In this document: one piece after another, positions 11,698 to 22,618 of the stretch
Numbering within the stretch: the first letter of the stretch is position 1
Layout: each line of letters starts with the position of its first letter
Origin: Calycina herbarum
Taxonomy: Eukaryota > Ascomycota > Leotiomycetes > Helotiales > Pezizellaceae
Length of the DNA stretch: 64,000 nt
Assembly: GCA_001414485.1 (NCBI GenBank)
Contig: LLEY01000038.1
Location: 1-64,000 of the forward strand
Reading direction: 5' to 3'
The notes under the pieces: model-generated
What the model was told of the DNA's origin: nothing
What the model saw: the letters and a program-made list of their open reading frames with translations, nothing else
Databases searched by the model: none
Program-made: the position numbers and the translations under genes

Positions 11698-12323
11698 CGT
11701 GGAATTGAGTTTCTTTTCTTGTGGGTACTGACAGCTTGCTTTAGTCCGCTGGAGAACTCTTGTGATGTGAAGCGAACGAGAGTTCGAATGCAAAATGGGG
11801 GGTGTAAATAAGAAGGACCATTTCTCATTCATGATATTTAGTCGGGAGGACAAGGAATTGTTCCTTTGCTTGATGGGTTGTTCTGAGTTGACGAGGTCTT
11901 TGTTTTTGTCTTTGTCGTTGTCTATTTTAGGGGTTGAGGGACAAAGAGAATTGTTTGAAATTCGTAAGCGAGTTGAGGTGGTTTCTTGATCACCTTGCGA
12001 CAGTTCTTTAATTTCTTGGCCTTTGTCACTGAATTCTGGGTATGGATGATATGACATTACTTTTGAGGATTTGAAAAACTTTGTATGTTTCACTATGCTG
12101 CTTGAACTCGGGTTTTGTCTCTTGATAATCGAGTTCTCTCGGATCTCGTAGGTGGCAAGTGTGTGGGTTGTTTGGAAAAGGTAGAATTGCTTCAACCATT
12201 TTCAGTGTCTTCTCTTTAGGTACAAAAATCTAAGATACAGCTGTTTATTTCTCCCCAATCTTCACTATCTCACTGTACTTTCGATATCCCATTTTCCCTT
12301 CCCTCACCACGTGTTCTCTCAAT

Positions 12324-12924
12324 TCAATAGTGTCTCTTAGTTCCTTCAGTCATCAATTCCCGGACCATATTGGTATCGAGATACTCGTGAATCTCAATAA
12401 TCTTTCCGGTCTCGTACGAGAAGAAGAAGTGCCAGCAGAATCTGTCCAAATTAAAAATTGAGCCCGTCACATATAATACTCCGGAAAAACATACCTGTTA
12501 CTGTATGGCTGGCCATTGAATTTTCTAATGGCATGCCCAGTCGCTTCCATGATGGCAACGTTTCTCTCGGGAAAAACGTACATGTACTCGACTGTCGTGT
12601 TTGGTGGCGAAGTCAGGTGCTCATTCAAAGGGGTGTTGACTTCGTTATTCCATTCAGAAGCATTCTGAGAAGGAAGTCAGCATCGACGTCGTATACATTC
12701 ATGAAACAAATACTCACTCGAATACCAGTCAATGTAATATCGCTCTTGATATCGTTGGCGATCCACCATCTAACAGCAGGATCAAGTGTCTCCCCAAAAA
12801 GAGTGGTATTTCCCGTTGCAGCAGGATCCAAGAGCGCGTGCATAAACTCTTCGGTAACGTTAAAAGCCATGGCTTTTCCAAGCAACATGGAAAGCCCAGC
12901 GGCAGCTAGAATCGGGAAACGCAT
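12324..12924 (-). CDS. Secreted SnoaL/NTF2-like small protein
   Basis: Three exons by splice reading: 12924-12718, 12664-12495 and 12441-12324, with two GT-AG introns of about 53 nt. The joined frame is 164 codons. Residues 1-20 form a signal peptide ending AMAF. The rest has the alpha+beta pattern of the SnoaL/NTF2 fold: an early helix (TEEFMHALLD), then VRWWIAND. The last exon gives RFCWHFFFSYETGKIIEIHEY, whose IxEIHEYLDT end is typical of fungal SnoaL-like proteins. These fold as barrels that bind small hydrophobic ligands; some are isomerases or cyclases. The ligand is unknown. The gene lies between two SprT-like paralogues but shares nothing with them. Confidence 0.8.
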
Positions 12925-13020
12925 GTTGGATCTGAGATTAACTCTGAGTAAAAGACAAGTTTAAAGTGATTGCGTGGGTGAGTGATGCAGGAACGAGAGG
13001 AAGTCCTCATTATTTATATC

Positions 13021-13028
13021 TACAAAGA
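13021..13028 (-). promoter_or_regulatory. Probable TATA box of the SnoaL-like gene
   Basis: TATAAATA on the minus strand, about 97-104 bp upstream of the ATG at 12924. Confidence 0.5.
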
Positions 13029-13954
13029 TCGGAAATAAGAATTAAGCTTTTCCGCGAGGCATGCCAATTCTTTCCCTTGCTTTCCACGTGAATTGTCTCC
13101 TTACAGATATTAAGCAGAGGCTGTTGACTTCCGCATTGAGGTGAACCGGAATTCCGATGTAAGCCACCATTCAAGCTAAAAAACATGTCTTTTGTAAGCT
13201 TACCCGACGTGTATAACGTTCATACTCCAGCCGCACTTATAATCTCGGGATGCTTTCTCTAAAGAAAAGGTGTTCTGTAGACAAATTATGTTATGCAATG
13301 GCAACTTAGCCGAGATGGGTGGGAGCCTGGGAAGGTAGAAATGCGTGAGTATGACCGGCTCCTATTACCCGTGCCATAAGCTTAACTATTGTGATGTAAT
13401 GTTCTTACTGTACCTGCATCACGAGAGATCTTTGCAGGAAACACGTTTTCAGCTGCGGGTTGTTTGCTGGGACGAGAACCTTGCAATGGATGGATGATTG
13501 GGTTACTGTCTCGAAAGTTTCCCTTGCCGAAACACTTAATCTTTGAACGACGAGGAACAATTTCCTTAGAAGCTTTACTCTTCTTTCAGGCTATTTCTCA
13601 ATTAGTAGTATGTTTTGAAAATGTTACATTGTAACAAGGCAACTCCACGGACTGTAAATCGGCCCGTTCGTCCCCCGCTTAATGTAACTATCCAGACAAT
13701 GCCATTTGGACCCCTACCTCCGTACCCCTACACCAACGAACGGCTTTATACTAAAAAACTCGTCAAATATTCTCTTGGAAATTGAATGAAGCTATACGTT
13801 TAAAACAAAAAAACAGTTATTCCATCATACTCCGATTCCCAAATAAAATTGGGATTGCCATACTTGGAAAACAAACCATTTAGAAATATACTTAATCCCC
13901 TCCAGCCTCTTTGTGCTAACCCCTTCATTCCACTCAACATTACAAACTATCATC
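13029..13954. other. Intergenic, divergent
   Basis: About 0.9 kb between divergent genes. No coding frame or repeat stands out. It should carry the promoter of the SprT-like copy starting at 13955. Confidence 0.5.
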
Positions 13955-14833
13955 ATGGATACTTTCACAAGAACCATTTCCCACCGAGGGACAACGTCCC
14001 TCACCACCCTCCAAGAATATTCCTATGTTCCAGATGGGACGAGAATTCCACATTACAAAAACCTCAAGATAGATGAAATTCTGCCCCCACACCATCGTCG
14101 AATCCAGGAATATTGGAGAAGTTATAAACGCTTGGAACCATATTCTTACTGCCCACTGGATCTAATTAAGTTCCTCCATGTTGTGGTTGGAGACGGTCGT
14201 CCGCCTCGAGAGCATCGAAGATTTGTTGCTCAAGGTATTCCACTCCTTCCACATCTGGAGGAGATACAATTTCATTTAAATGCCTGGTTTCATGTCTTCA
14301 ATAATTGGTTCTTTGGCGAGCAGCTTGACCTTCGCGTTCAGGTGGTTCCATTTTATCCACCTGGACCTGCTGGCACTTTGGATCCCCTTAACATGACGCT
14401 TTACATTTACGACACTTGTATCGTAGACGAGAGTTTTACAGGAACTATTGCTGAGTACTGGGTCAATGCCTTACTCCGTCTGATGGTTCGTGCTTTCACG
14501 CAATTATACTCATGTCGCAAAAAAGGTTGCTGTGCAACGATTCATGAGAACCCTTCTCTAGGTGGCTTAGGGAAAGACAATTGTGGTTCCGCATATTTTG
14601 ATTATGTGTGTGAGGTAAGCGATGAGCTAAGTTGGCATACCAAAATGTATGTGAATCCATGCGTCCAAGACGTAGTCGCTCACTCCATTCGTACTCAGAT
14701 CTGGCAGCCCTCCGTTGACCAACTGGGACGTTGGAGTATGGGTATGGATGTCGATTATGTCGAATACTGGAAAGATATCAGTAACTGGCATGAACAACTA
14801 GCCAGTCGAGATTCACAAGCACTTATTCCCTGA
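13955..14833 (+). CDS. SprT-like paralogue with a destroyed active site
   Basis: Single intact frame of 292 residues from the ATG at 13955 (context ATCATC-ATG); an in-frame ATG at 13913 would add 14 residues. It aligns throughout with the intact copy: YSYCPLDL, WFHVFNNWFF, LYSCRKKGCC and WQPSVDQLGRW. Where the intact copy reads LLHELTHAF, this one reads LLRLMVRAF (14477-14491), so His-Glu-His becomes Arg-Leu-Arg. The third ligand region GHGPAW is replaced by NCGSAY, with Cys at 14582-14584. All three zinc ligands and the catalytic Glu are therefore gone, yet no stop or frameshift occurs. This indicates a non-catalytic (pseudoenzyme) protein, or very recent decay by substitution only. No signal peptide. 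Confidence 0.75.
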   Translation: MDTFTRTISHRGTTSLTTLQEYSYVPDGTRIPHYKNLKIDEILPPHHRRIQEYWRSYKRLEPYSYCPLDLIKFLHVVVGDGRPPREHRRFVAQGIPLLPHLEEIQFHLNAWFHVFNNWFFGEQLDLRVQVVPFYPPGPAGTLDPLNMTLYIYDTCIVDESFTGTIAEYWVNALLRLMVRAFTQLYSCRKKGCCATIHENPSLGGLGKDNCGSAYFDYVCEVSDELSWHTKMYVNPCVQDVVAHSIRTQIWQPSVDQLGRWSMGMDVDYVEYWKDISNWHEQLASRDSQALIP

Positions 14834-15260
14834 GCGAGAAATAGAATCCATGCCGTCCCTCACAACTCCACCTACGAACAAAAGTAGGCGAAAAATGCCT
14901 GTCAACTGCATGATGAATATAGAAATCCTCCCCTAGTTTAATTTAACAACCAAGTCATAAATGAATTTCCAATCAACAACTTTTCAGTAGTACAGCTTCA
15001 AATGATTGACTGATTAAACGATAACCTTAGAAAAATCAGGATGACATGTTTTCTCATCCAGCATCACACACCATTCAATGTTTAGTCGATTGTTTTTACG
15101 AGTGGTTCTTTGTTATCTGATACCAGGCAATCCACGACAAAGAGAACTTGCTAAGTTCCAAACATCAGATATATTGAAACAATAGTATTGTACTTTCACA
15201 AAAAAAGTTTACTTCGGGAGATGAGAACAAATCAATTGCCTTTCCATTAGATGTCATCTA
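14834..15260. other. Intergenic before transposon nest
   Basis: The 3' flank of the pseudoenzyme gene, ending at the TA target site (15259-15260) of the outer transposon. No gene seen. Confidence 0.5.
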
Positions 15261-15451
15261 CAGTGAGTTGCGAATTAAGCTTCCCTTTTGACGATATTTT
15301 ATAAACCGTGCGTTTTTAGAAATTTTCTTATTTCCTAGACACTCTTTCCCTACGTATGTTATTATATCCCTAAGAACAGCTAATAAGAGCTCTATACCCT
15401 CTTTCTTACTTAATAAACTTTTTAGGAAGAAAATAAACACTTTTATATATA

Positions 15452-16951
15452 ACGTGGTTTATCAGGACCCCGGTTATATCAGGACCCCGATCAATTTTCC
15501 TTGGCATATAACTTTGAACTCAAATAACTTAACTATAACATATTAAATTGACTCTTCATAATCGGAGTCTAATATACTAGATATATCTACAGCTTCTTAA
15601 CAAGTTCGTACGTTGTGACTAGCTTTTCTACAGGTTCTACAGTGTCGTCTAGATAGTTGCCCCTCCTTATAACTACCTCTCGCTACACGTATATCGCGTC
15701 GTACCTGCTTATCTACGTCTTTCTGAGCTATAATATCCTGTGTATCCTCTATAATAAGTGCACCCCCTTCACGGACACGAGCCTTTTTAGCCCTCCGGCG
15801 TTTGCTAAGAGCTTCATTTGCTGCCCGAAGTGTACGTACCTCGGCAGACAGAAGAGTCATCTCATGAGCCATTCGCTCTGTACCTTTAGCTAGCGCTGCA
15901 ACTGTCTCAAATAGAGGGGTTAGCGAGCTTCCCTGATAGCGAGCAATTCGATTTCGTACAAGAGTTAACTGTAAAAGAGCTTCTATTAGGTTAGAAGGGG
16001 TCTGAGATTCCTATAAGAGGGTGTTAGCAGTAGAGGGTCTAGAGGGTGTTAGAACTTGTATAAGCAGTAGTATGTTAATTAAAATGTTTTATCTATTCTA
16101 GACCTGTCTTATTATTCGTCTATCTGTTAATTATCGGTTTAATAACCTAGTTAGATAGAAGACTGCTATTAGTATACTAATTTATAAGATGATTCTTTCC
16201 TTAAACTACTAAAAATAGAGGAATACTCTAGCCTTTACTGTTGATATAGGCAATAGCAGTAGCCTATTCTCGATTCCCTAGCTAAACTGCCTTACCTCTA
16301 CTACGTCGATCTATATAAGTAACAACTATTATAAGACAAATCACGCCTATTATAAACCTAGTTTCGTCGAAGTTATAGAAGTCGTAGTCTAAAACTCTAT
16401 ATTTCGCCTATATATTCGCAACTAGTTGAAACCATATACCAATTAGCTTAGGATCTTTGTATAAGGCTCTTTAGAAATCATAAACGCGATTAAAACGCGT
16501 CTTAAGAGTTAGTTATCGTTATATAAACTAATAAGCCTAAAGCTTATTAACACGTTTTCCTCTTCACAACTTAAGGATGAAATTAGCTATATCTTCTACA
16601 CTAGCTAGCTAGGGTGCAAACCCTCTAGAATCTATATCAAGTATATTCTAAACAATTACTTCTTCTTCTACCTTAGACAATTTAAGGTTTACTGGTCGAC
16701 GGTTGGCTAGAGGAAGGTGGCTGTTTATTCTATCGTTAAGTATAGAATAAGGTATTCCGTAGATCTTTGTAGCTTTCTGTCAACTTAGCTTTTTAGATGT
16801 TCGAATTGCCTTAATAGCTAGAATGACTTTTGATTCTTTAGTAATAATAGACATGGTAGAAGGTTAAAAAAACGCGTGTTAAAGTTGGAGGGTAGGATTT
16901 CGGGAAAATTGATCGGGGTCCTGATATAACCGGGGTCCTGATAAACCACGT
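15452..16951 (-). mobile_element. Fot/pogo-type DNA transposon, internally deleted copy (1500 bp)
   Basis: Perfect 49-bp terminal inverted repeats begin ACGTGGTTTATCAGGACCCC and are flanked by TA (15450-15451, 16952-16953). Each repeat holds two ATCAGGACCCCG boxes 17 bp apart. The element is exactly 360 bp shorter than the related copies at 18810 and 53628. The gap falls near 16060, between GTTAGA and GTAGTAT sequences present at both edges of the missing part in the 18810 copy. It is nested inside the outer TIR element. Confidence 0.9.
15556..16854 (-). pseudogene. Fot/pogo transposase remnant (copy 1)
   Basis: Minus-strand remnant of a DDE_1 (pogo/Fot1) transposase. The N-terminus near 16854 starts MSIITKESKVILAI and continues IRTSKKLS, a pipsqueak/CENP-B type helix-turn-helix. 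The region EEEVIV and LDIDSRGF then follows, with TAG/TGA interruptions. The C-terminus is the best preserved part (15597-15872): EALSKRRRAKKARVREGG, then CRTCRKASHNVRTC, a CCHC-like knuckle. The 360-bp internal deletion removes the block that in copy 2 reads like the QPLD-FS-LK region containing the last catalytic acidic residue. It cannot be active. Confidence 0.85.
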
Positions 16952-17314
16952 TATCTAAATTTTTATAAGGTCTTAGTAGAGACTACTTAACTTTACAGGG
17001 GTGTGAAAATTTTTCTTACGAAAAGGGGGTTTTTTAAGAATTAACTATTACTAAGTTGATTCTTATTATACTTACTTAGATATAGTAATAAATAGAGAGG
17101 AGATATAAGAAGATATAGCGGTTCTTTCTAGCTAGGTCTTATATCTTAAAGAGTACTTTAGTTTTCTGTTTTCTAAAAATAAATAAGGAAAAAACCTAGG
17201 AAGAAAAAAGCACGGTTTATAAAAAAAAGTGTTAAAAAGGAAGCTTAATTCGCAACTCACTGTAGATTCCCATGCTTGTTTTGATCTGCTAAGAAATACA
17301 TCTAAACCTGCATC

Positions 17315-18210
17315 ATGGAAAGGGTAGTAAGGAAAGTCATAAACTTGAATAGGCTCAAGAGACGTGTCTTGGGTCTATACTTGCCTCCTAAATTGAACTT
17401 CGCGGTTGCTTCCGATGGACAAAGATTTACGATTTCCAAGAGCTAAATATTGAAGAGGTTCTAGAGAAGGTTCCGTCACACCGCCGAATCCACAACGATT
17501 TGGAGACATACCACCATCTCACCAAATATGCATACTGTCCACTCGAGCTAAGTACTTTCTTGGATACTCCCCGTCCCACCTATCAATTTACTGAAAGGGA
17601 CAAAGCTATGCTCTCAACGCCAACCCCTAAAGGAACCACCTACAAACTTCTATCCACGTGGTTTAAACTATTCAACTTCTGCATTTTGGGTGGCACTCTT
17701 ACTCATGTAAGTCTAATACTCAAAAGCGATCCAAAACAAGGTGTTTTATATGGGCGTTCTAACGAGCCAGCCGGAACCATAGAAATTTACATGACTAGCG
17801 AGAAACCTAATGCATATTCTGGAAGCATCGAGGAGTGTCGGCTTTGCGTACTATTACATGAGATGGTCCACGCTTTCGTAAAACACTACTCATGTAATAG
17901 GAGTTGCTGTGGCACGCCTTTAAATAATCCTGCATTTGGTGGTGCTGGAGTGGTGGACAGGCATGGTCCTGTTTGGGCGGATACCATGGCAAATGTAAGT
18001 GCGCTCGTAAGGCAAACTGTGAATTGGCCGGTATATACAGGCATTGACAACTCCGTAATAAAGTCGATGTGTCTAAGCAATTATCAGCCTACAAAGAAGC
18101 AGCTAGACCATTGGGGTATGGATCCCATGATATGGGGCCACATTGATAATTGGGATGACCGGCGATTGAAATTCATAGCCAGCCATTCTAAACCAGAGGT
18201 AGAGTCGTAG
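17315..18210 (+). pseudogene. SprT-like paralogue 3, frameshifted near its 5' end
   Basis: The probable original ATG is at 17315 (context CATC-ATG-GA, as in the copy at 13955). That frame reads MERVVRKVINLN to VASDG, then hits TAA at 17444. The neighbouring frame, open from 17392, continues the homology as TKIYDFQELNIEEV, matching TRIPHYKNLKIDEI of paralogue 2. One missing base near 17418 explains this. There is no in-frame ATG before 17608, so the full protein cannot be made as sequenced. The rest is intact: YAYCPLEL, LLHEMVHAF (HExxH at 17857-17871), YSCNRSCC, RHGPVWADT and QPTKKQLDHWGMD, ending at 18210. A shorter protein from 17608 would keep the catalytic core. The transposon nest ends 51 bp upstream and probably displaced the promoter. 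A sequencing error is the main alternative. Confidence 0.75.
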
Positions 18211-18809
18211 TGGCCCTATAAGCCAACTAAAGAATACCAAAGACAATCCATGACTTAGGCTATGCAATTTGGGAGTTTCTACTTCTTATGCCCGAGAAAG
18301 TAATTCTAGAAATTACTTATAAAAGAACTTAAATTTAATTTTTTCCCTCTTTATCTAACAAATTAGAAGCAAAAGATATTAATTAGTTAAAGATTCCCTA
18401 TTATATTCATTTCCGCACGTGTAACAGAGGTCGTAGTTACTCCGTACGTATAGGCTAGAATGAGCCGGATTTACACTAAAAGTCACTCTCTTTATAGCTT
18501 TATAAATTAATACAATATTCTAATAATAATTATATATATAGAACTTTATAAGAAGAATATATTTCTAAGCAACGTCTTTGTTATAACTCCTAAGCTATAT
18601 ATTTAATTATCTTACTAATAAATTCTCTAAGAGATTATATAACATATATTATAAGTTACTCTAATTTATAAAAAAGCTAAAGAAACTTAAGTATATAGCT
18701 ACTTAAGTTTCTATACTTAGTTTTATTTAAATTTCTAAGAGTATTCCTCTAGAATTAGTAAGAGAAGCTATGAATTTTAGATATATTTTCAGTGATTTTA
18801 GTTTATATA
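18211..18809. other. AT-rich decayed flank
   Basis: After about 18300 the sequence becomes strongly AT-rich and TpA-rich, with no open frame. It may be a RIP-affected relic of an older element, or RIP spreading from the adjacent transposon. Confidence 0.5.
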
Positions 18810-20669
18810 ACGTGGTTTATTAGGACCTGGATTATATTAGGAACCGGATCAGTTTTCCTTAGTATTAAACTTAGAATATTAATAAATCAACTATAATATA
18901 TTAAATTAACTAAAACTACTCGGAATCCGAGGAACTAGATATATCTACAGCCTCTTAACAAGTTCGTACGTTATAACCAGCTTTTCTATAGATTCTATAG
19001 TGTTGCCTAGACAGTTAACCCTTCTTATAACTACCCCCCGCCGTATATACGTCGCGTCGTATCTGCTTATCTATATCCTTCTAGGCTATAATATCCTGTA
19101 TATCCTCTACTATAAGTGTACCCCCTTGACAGTCACGAGCCTTTTTAGCCCTACAGCATTTACTTAAGGCTTCGTTAGCTGCTCGAAGAGTACGTACCTT
19201 AGTAGATAGAAGAGTTATCTCATAGGCTATTCGCTCTATACCCTTAGCTAATATAGCAACTGCCTCGAAGAGTAGAGTTAGCGAGCTCTCTTAATAATAG
19301 GTAATTCGATTTCGAACAAGTGTTGTTTATAAAAGAGCTTTAGTTGAGTTAGAAGAGGTCTAGGAGACCTAAGAATTAGTATCAGTAGTAGAGGGTCTAG
19401 AAGGAGTTAGAGTTTATAACTTTATATTAAGCTTTAAAAGCACTACTTATAGGTTAAAGAGTACTAAGCCAGCTCCACGGAATCCAGCCTAAGCGTTTTA
19501 GGCTGTTATAGATTCTCTATATACTACTATAAAGGCTAGAAAGAACTCTACCTTCGTAATATAGTTAATATAAGCTTTAATAAACGTCTTAATCTGTCGA
19601 CTATACGCCTGCTTTAATATACTAAAGCATCTAATATTAAGTAGCTAGGTTAGATAGAACGAATAAGAAGGTAGTCTAAGAGTTATAATATTATATACCT
19701 TATAGTACTCTTAGAACTCGGCCGATTCGTAACTCTTATATCTATCTAATACTAGTATTTAATATAGACTCTTTATATAAGTAGTAGTATATTTATCGAA
19801 GTGTTTTAGCTATTCTAGACCTGTCTTATTATTTGTTTATCTGTTACTTATCGGTTTAATAACCTAGTCGAGTAGGAGGCCGCCGTCTATATACTAATTT
19901 AAAAGGTAGTTCTTACTCTAAACTACTAGAAATAAAGAGACACTCTAGCCTTTACTATTAATATAAGTAATCGCTATAGCCTATTCCCGATTCCCTAGCT
20001 AAACTGCCTTACCTCTGCTACGTCGATCTATATAGGTTATAACTATTATAGAGCAAATTACATTTATTATAAACCTGGTTTCGTCGAAGTTATAGAAGTC
20101 GTAGTCTAAAACACTATATTTTGCTCTTATATTTTCAACTAGTTAGAACCACGAGCTAATTAGCTTAGAATCTTCGTATAAGGCTCTTTAGAAATCATAA
20201 ACGTGATTAAAACGCGTCTTAAGAGCTGGTTATCGTTGTATAAATCGATGTACCTAGAGCTTGCTAACGCGTTTTCCCTCTTACGATTCGAGTATATAAT
20301 TCGCTATATCTTCTACACTACCTAGCTGGTGTATAAACCCTCTTAAATCTAGATCAAGTATATTCCGAACAATTACTTCCTCTTCTAGCTTAGATAATTT
20401 AACGTTTACTAGCCGTCGCTTAGAGAGAGTAGTTCGGCCGTTTATTCTACTGTTTAGTATAGAAAAAGGCACTACGTAGAGCTTTGTAGCCTTCCGACGG
20501 CTTAGCTTTTTAGATGTTCGAATAGCCTCGATAGCTAGAATGATTTTTGATTCTTATAGAATAACTAACATAATATATAGCAGAAAAAACGCGTTATAAA
20601 GGAAGAGGGTTAGGAATTCGCTAAAATTGATTCGGTTTCTAATATAATCCAGGTTCTAATAAACCACGT
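18810..20669 (-). mobile_element. Fot/pogo-type DNA transposon, full-length copy (1860 bp)
   Basis: Terminal inverted repeats start ACGTGGTTTATTAGGACC and are flanked by TA at 18808-18809 and 20670-20671. They are the same repeats as in the 15452 copy, with C-to-T and G-to-A changes. The interior aligns along its length with that copy plus the 360 bp missing there. Strong TpA excess and stop codons show RIP. Confidence 0.9.
18916..20571 (-). pseudogene. Fot/pogo transposase remnant (copy 2)
   Basis: From the ATG at 20571 to TAG at 18916-18918 the distance is exactly 552 codons, close to the usual Fot1/pogo transposase length, so indels have not shifted it overall. Recognisable parts are SKIILAIEAIRTSKKLSRRK (helix-turn-helix), then KLSKLEEEVIVRNILDLD (20281-20472 is an open piece), and a later KAYIN-ITKVEFFLAF stretch like the end of the DDE_1 domain. 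The C-terminus has the same CCHC-like knuckle and an acidic DSE tail. Many TAA/TAG codons make it non-functional. Confidence 0.85.
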
Positions 20670-21404
20670 TATATAAAGTAACTATAATCTCTATTATATA
20701 TAAACTATCTTATATAATAATAGTGATAATTCCAAAGTAGATTAGAGAAATCATATAGGTATTATCTCTACTACTTAGAAGAAGATAATAAAATTTGAAT
20801 TATAAGAAGAGTTTAGAAAAGTAGTAGTTATTACTACTAATTCTAAATCTCTATAATAATTTAATATCAGTCTAAATACTTCGAACTAATGACACTTACT
20901 ATTCTCTTATATATATTATTACGATTATCTAGGATAGTCACGTTGAATTAGTTTAGAATGGTTGGAACAGGTAGGTAAGAAAGAACGTGACAGTCCAAGC
21001 AGGAAAAACGTGACAGTGTCTAGGGAGGCTGATGAAAGATCGGTTCGATTCTCGGTCTTCGGCCAACCTATTGGGCCGGACTGATCTCCCTTCTCGTGAA
21101 ATCCCTCCCTAGCATCTACAAGTCGTGAAAACGCTGCATGTACGAGCATATTAAATGATAATAACTGCAGCCAAGATTCGAAGCAATACTGGAAGAAGAG
21201 TAGAGTGTTTCAAGTCATTAATTCATAAAGTTCTCAAAGCAGTGGTAACTGCCATCTATCTAATCTAACCAACAATCTAAACTTCTGGCCATTTCAAGCC
21301 AAGGTATATCCTCTATCCAATCCTCTAAACACCGGGAAAAAGACATTACATGGGTATCATTAAACAATAACACAAAACGCCAGTTGGGTAACCAAAAAAA
21401 TGAT
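20670..21404. other. AT-rich flank grading into normal intergenic DNA
   Basis: AT-rich to about 20930, then normal composition. A short direct repeat, AACGTGACAGT, occurs twice near 20985 and 21008. The rest is the 3' flank of the GH76 gene. No gene seen. Confidence 0.5.
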
Positions 21405-22618
21405 TTACGACACACATGCAGCACCAACGATCGCATCCAGGGCGGAAGCTTGAGTTTGTACTGTAGCTGTCGAAGTAGGTCCGCTCCATACCAAGCCCAG
21501 TTGATTTGAGACATTATCGTTCGCCCAGATGCTGTCTGCGTTCTTTTGGAGAAAGGTTTTGTAGGTATTAAGAGTGTCGGCGGGGATGGCGGCGCGATTG
21601 ACGAGAAATTGAATGTTGCGTCCGAAGACACCTTTGAATTGTTGCATATCGGCGTTGCAGGAGCTAGTGGATTCACACTTTTCGTGTAAGATGCCGTTGT
21701 CGTCAGTGAGGTTGTCAATACCAGCCAGGGCGAGAGTGTTTGCGAGGTCGATGTAACTTGTATCACCAGATGCCCAGGAGAGTTCTGCGAGACCGGCGAG
21801 GATGATTCCTTGGTTGTAGGAGAAAACCACGTTTCCATCATTTTGGCAGGTTTTCAAGTTGAGGCCATTGTTGATCAAATTTTGGCTGTTGATTAAACCA
21901 GAGTTGACGAACCAGTTGTAGGCTTTGACTGCTTCTTCGTAGTAGTAACCCGTAGATGGAGTTGATGGACGACGGTTGGCGAGTTTGGCAGCAGCAGTGA
22001 GATAAAGTTCATTTTCTACAGCGCCGTTTTGAGTATGTGCTTTGTCCCACCTGAATTTGAATTAGTCATTTGATCAATGTATCACGAGAAGATAACATAC
22101 CATAGTCCACCACAGGTTGCTTGACCCCAAACATTCTTGGAATCTTCGAAGATTTGCGCCGCCATGTCGAGGTACTGGTCGTTTTTTGTGACATCGTAAA
22201 CCTTGATCCATGCAAGGACCCACCATAGCTCATCATCGTAGAAAGCATTAAGGAAGCCAGTGTTGCCGCTGGAAGTAGGTGCCATTTTAAGTGTAGTTGG
22301 AAAGACGCTGTCGGTGGTTGGTGATACCATGGCCGGGAAGTACTCTTGGAAATCGGCCATCATAGTTATGACATTGGCTGAAGGCCACCACAAATTTTGC
22401 CATAATCCGGTCGATGCTGAGTACCAAGTTTGCATTTGATTAATGCCGGCTACTGAGTATGCGACATATTCTTGACTTGTTGCCCGGCCGCGCAATAAAT
22501 GTCCAATTTGTTGCCAGTGAGGGTTCGCACTTGATTCTGGTGCGGGATGTGGAAGAGCTGAAGAGAGGTTGATGGCTGTGAAAAGGATGGCGAAAACTTT
22601 GGTTGATGAGGAGAACAT
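21405..22618 (-). CDS. Secreted GH76 alpha-1,6-mannanase
   Basis: Two exons, 22618-22101 and 22050-21405, with a 50-nt GT-AG intron; 387 residues. The splice restores GGLWWDKAHTQNG, a GH76 hallmark region. A signal peptide covers about residues 1-21 (ends SSALP). The catalytic pair is Asp128-Asp129 in NAFYDDELWW, and YNQGIILAGLAEL is another conserved GH76 strand-helix. GH76 enzymes hydrolyse or transglycosylate alpha-1,6-mannan; in fungi, DFG5/DCW1 members link GPI proteins to the wall. No C-terminal GPI signal is seen (it ends DAIVGAACVS), so this one is likely freely secreted and acts on mannan outside the cell. The gene stands alone. Confidence 0.9.

Larger units (their letters stand above)
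15261..17262. mobile_element. Outer TIR transposon (about 500 bp, non-autonomous) interrupted by a Fot-type element
   Basis: The element starts CAGTGAGTTGCGAATTAAGC at 15261 and ends with its inverse at 17262, flanked by TA on both sides (15259-15260 and 17263-17264). That is the Tc1/mariner-type target duplication. Inverted similarity continues for about 90 bp (shared TTATAAACCGTGC and TTATTT blocks). Removing the inner element leaves about 500 bp with no protein frame, so it is a MITE-like derivative. Its right end is 51 bp before the ATG of the third SprT-like copy. Confidence 0.85.

Noticed and set aside
11698..12195. N-terminal 166-residue extension of the first SprT-like gene
   Set aside because: Low-complexity, absent from the paralogues, and a good start context exists at 11697.
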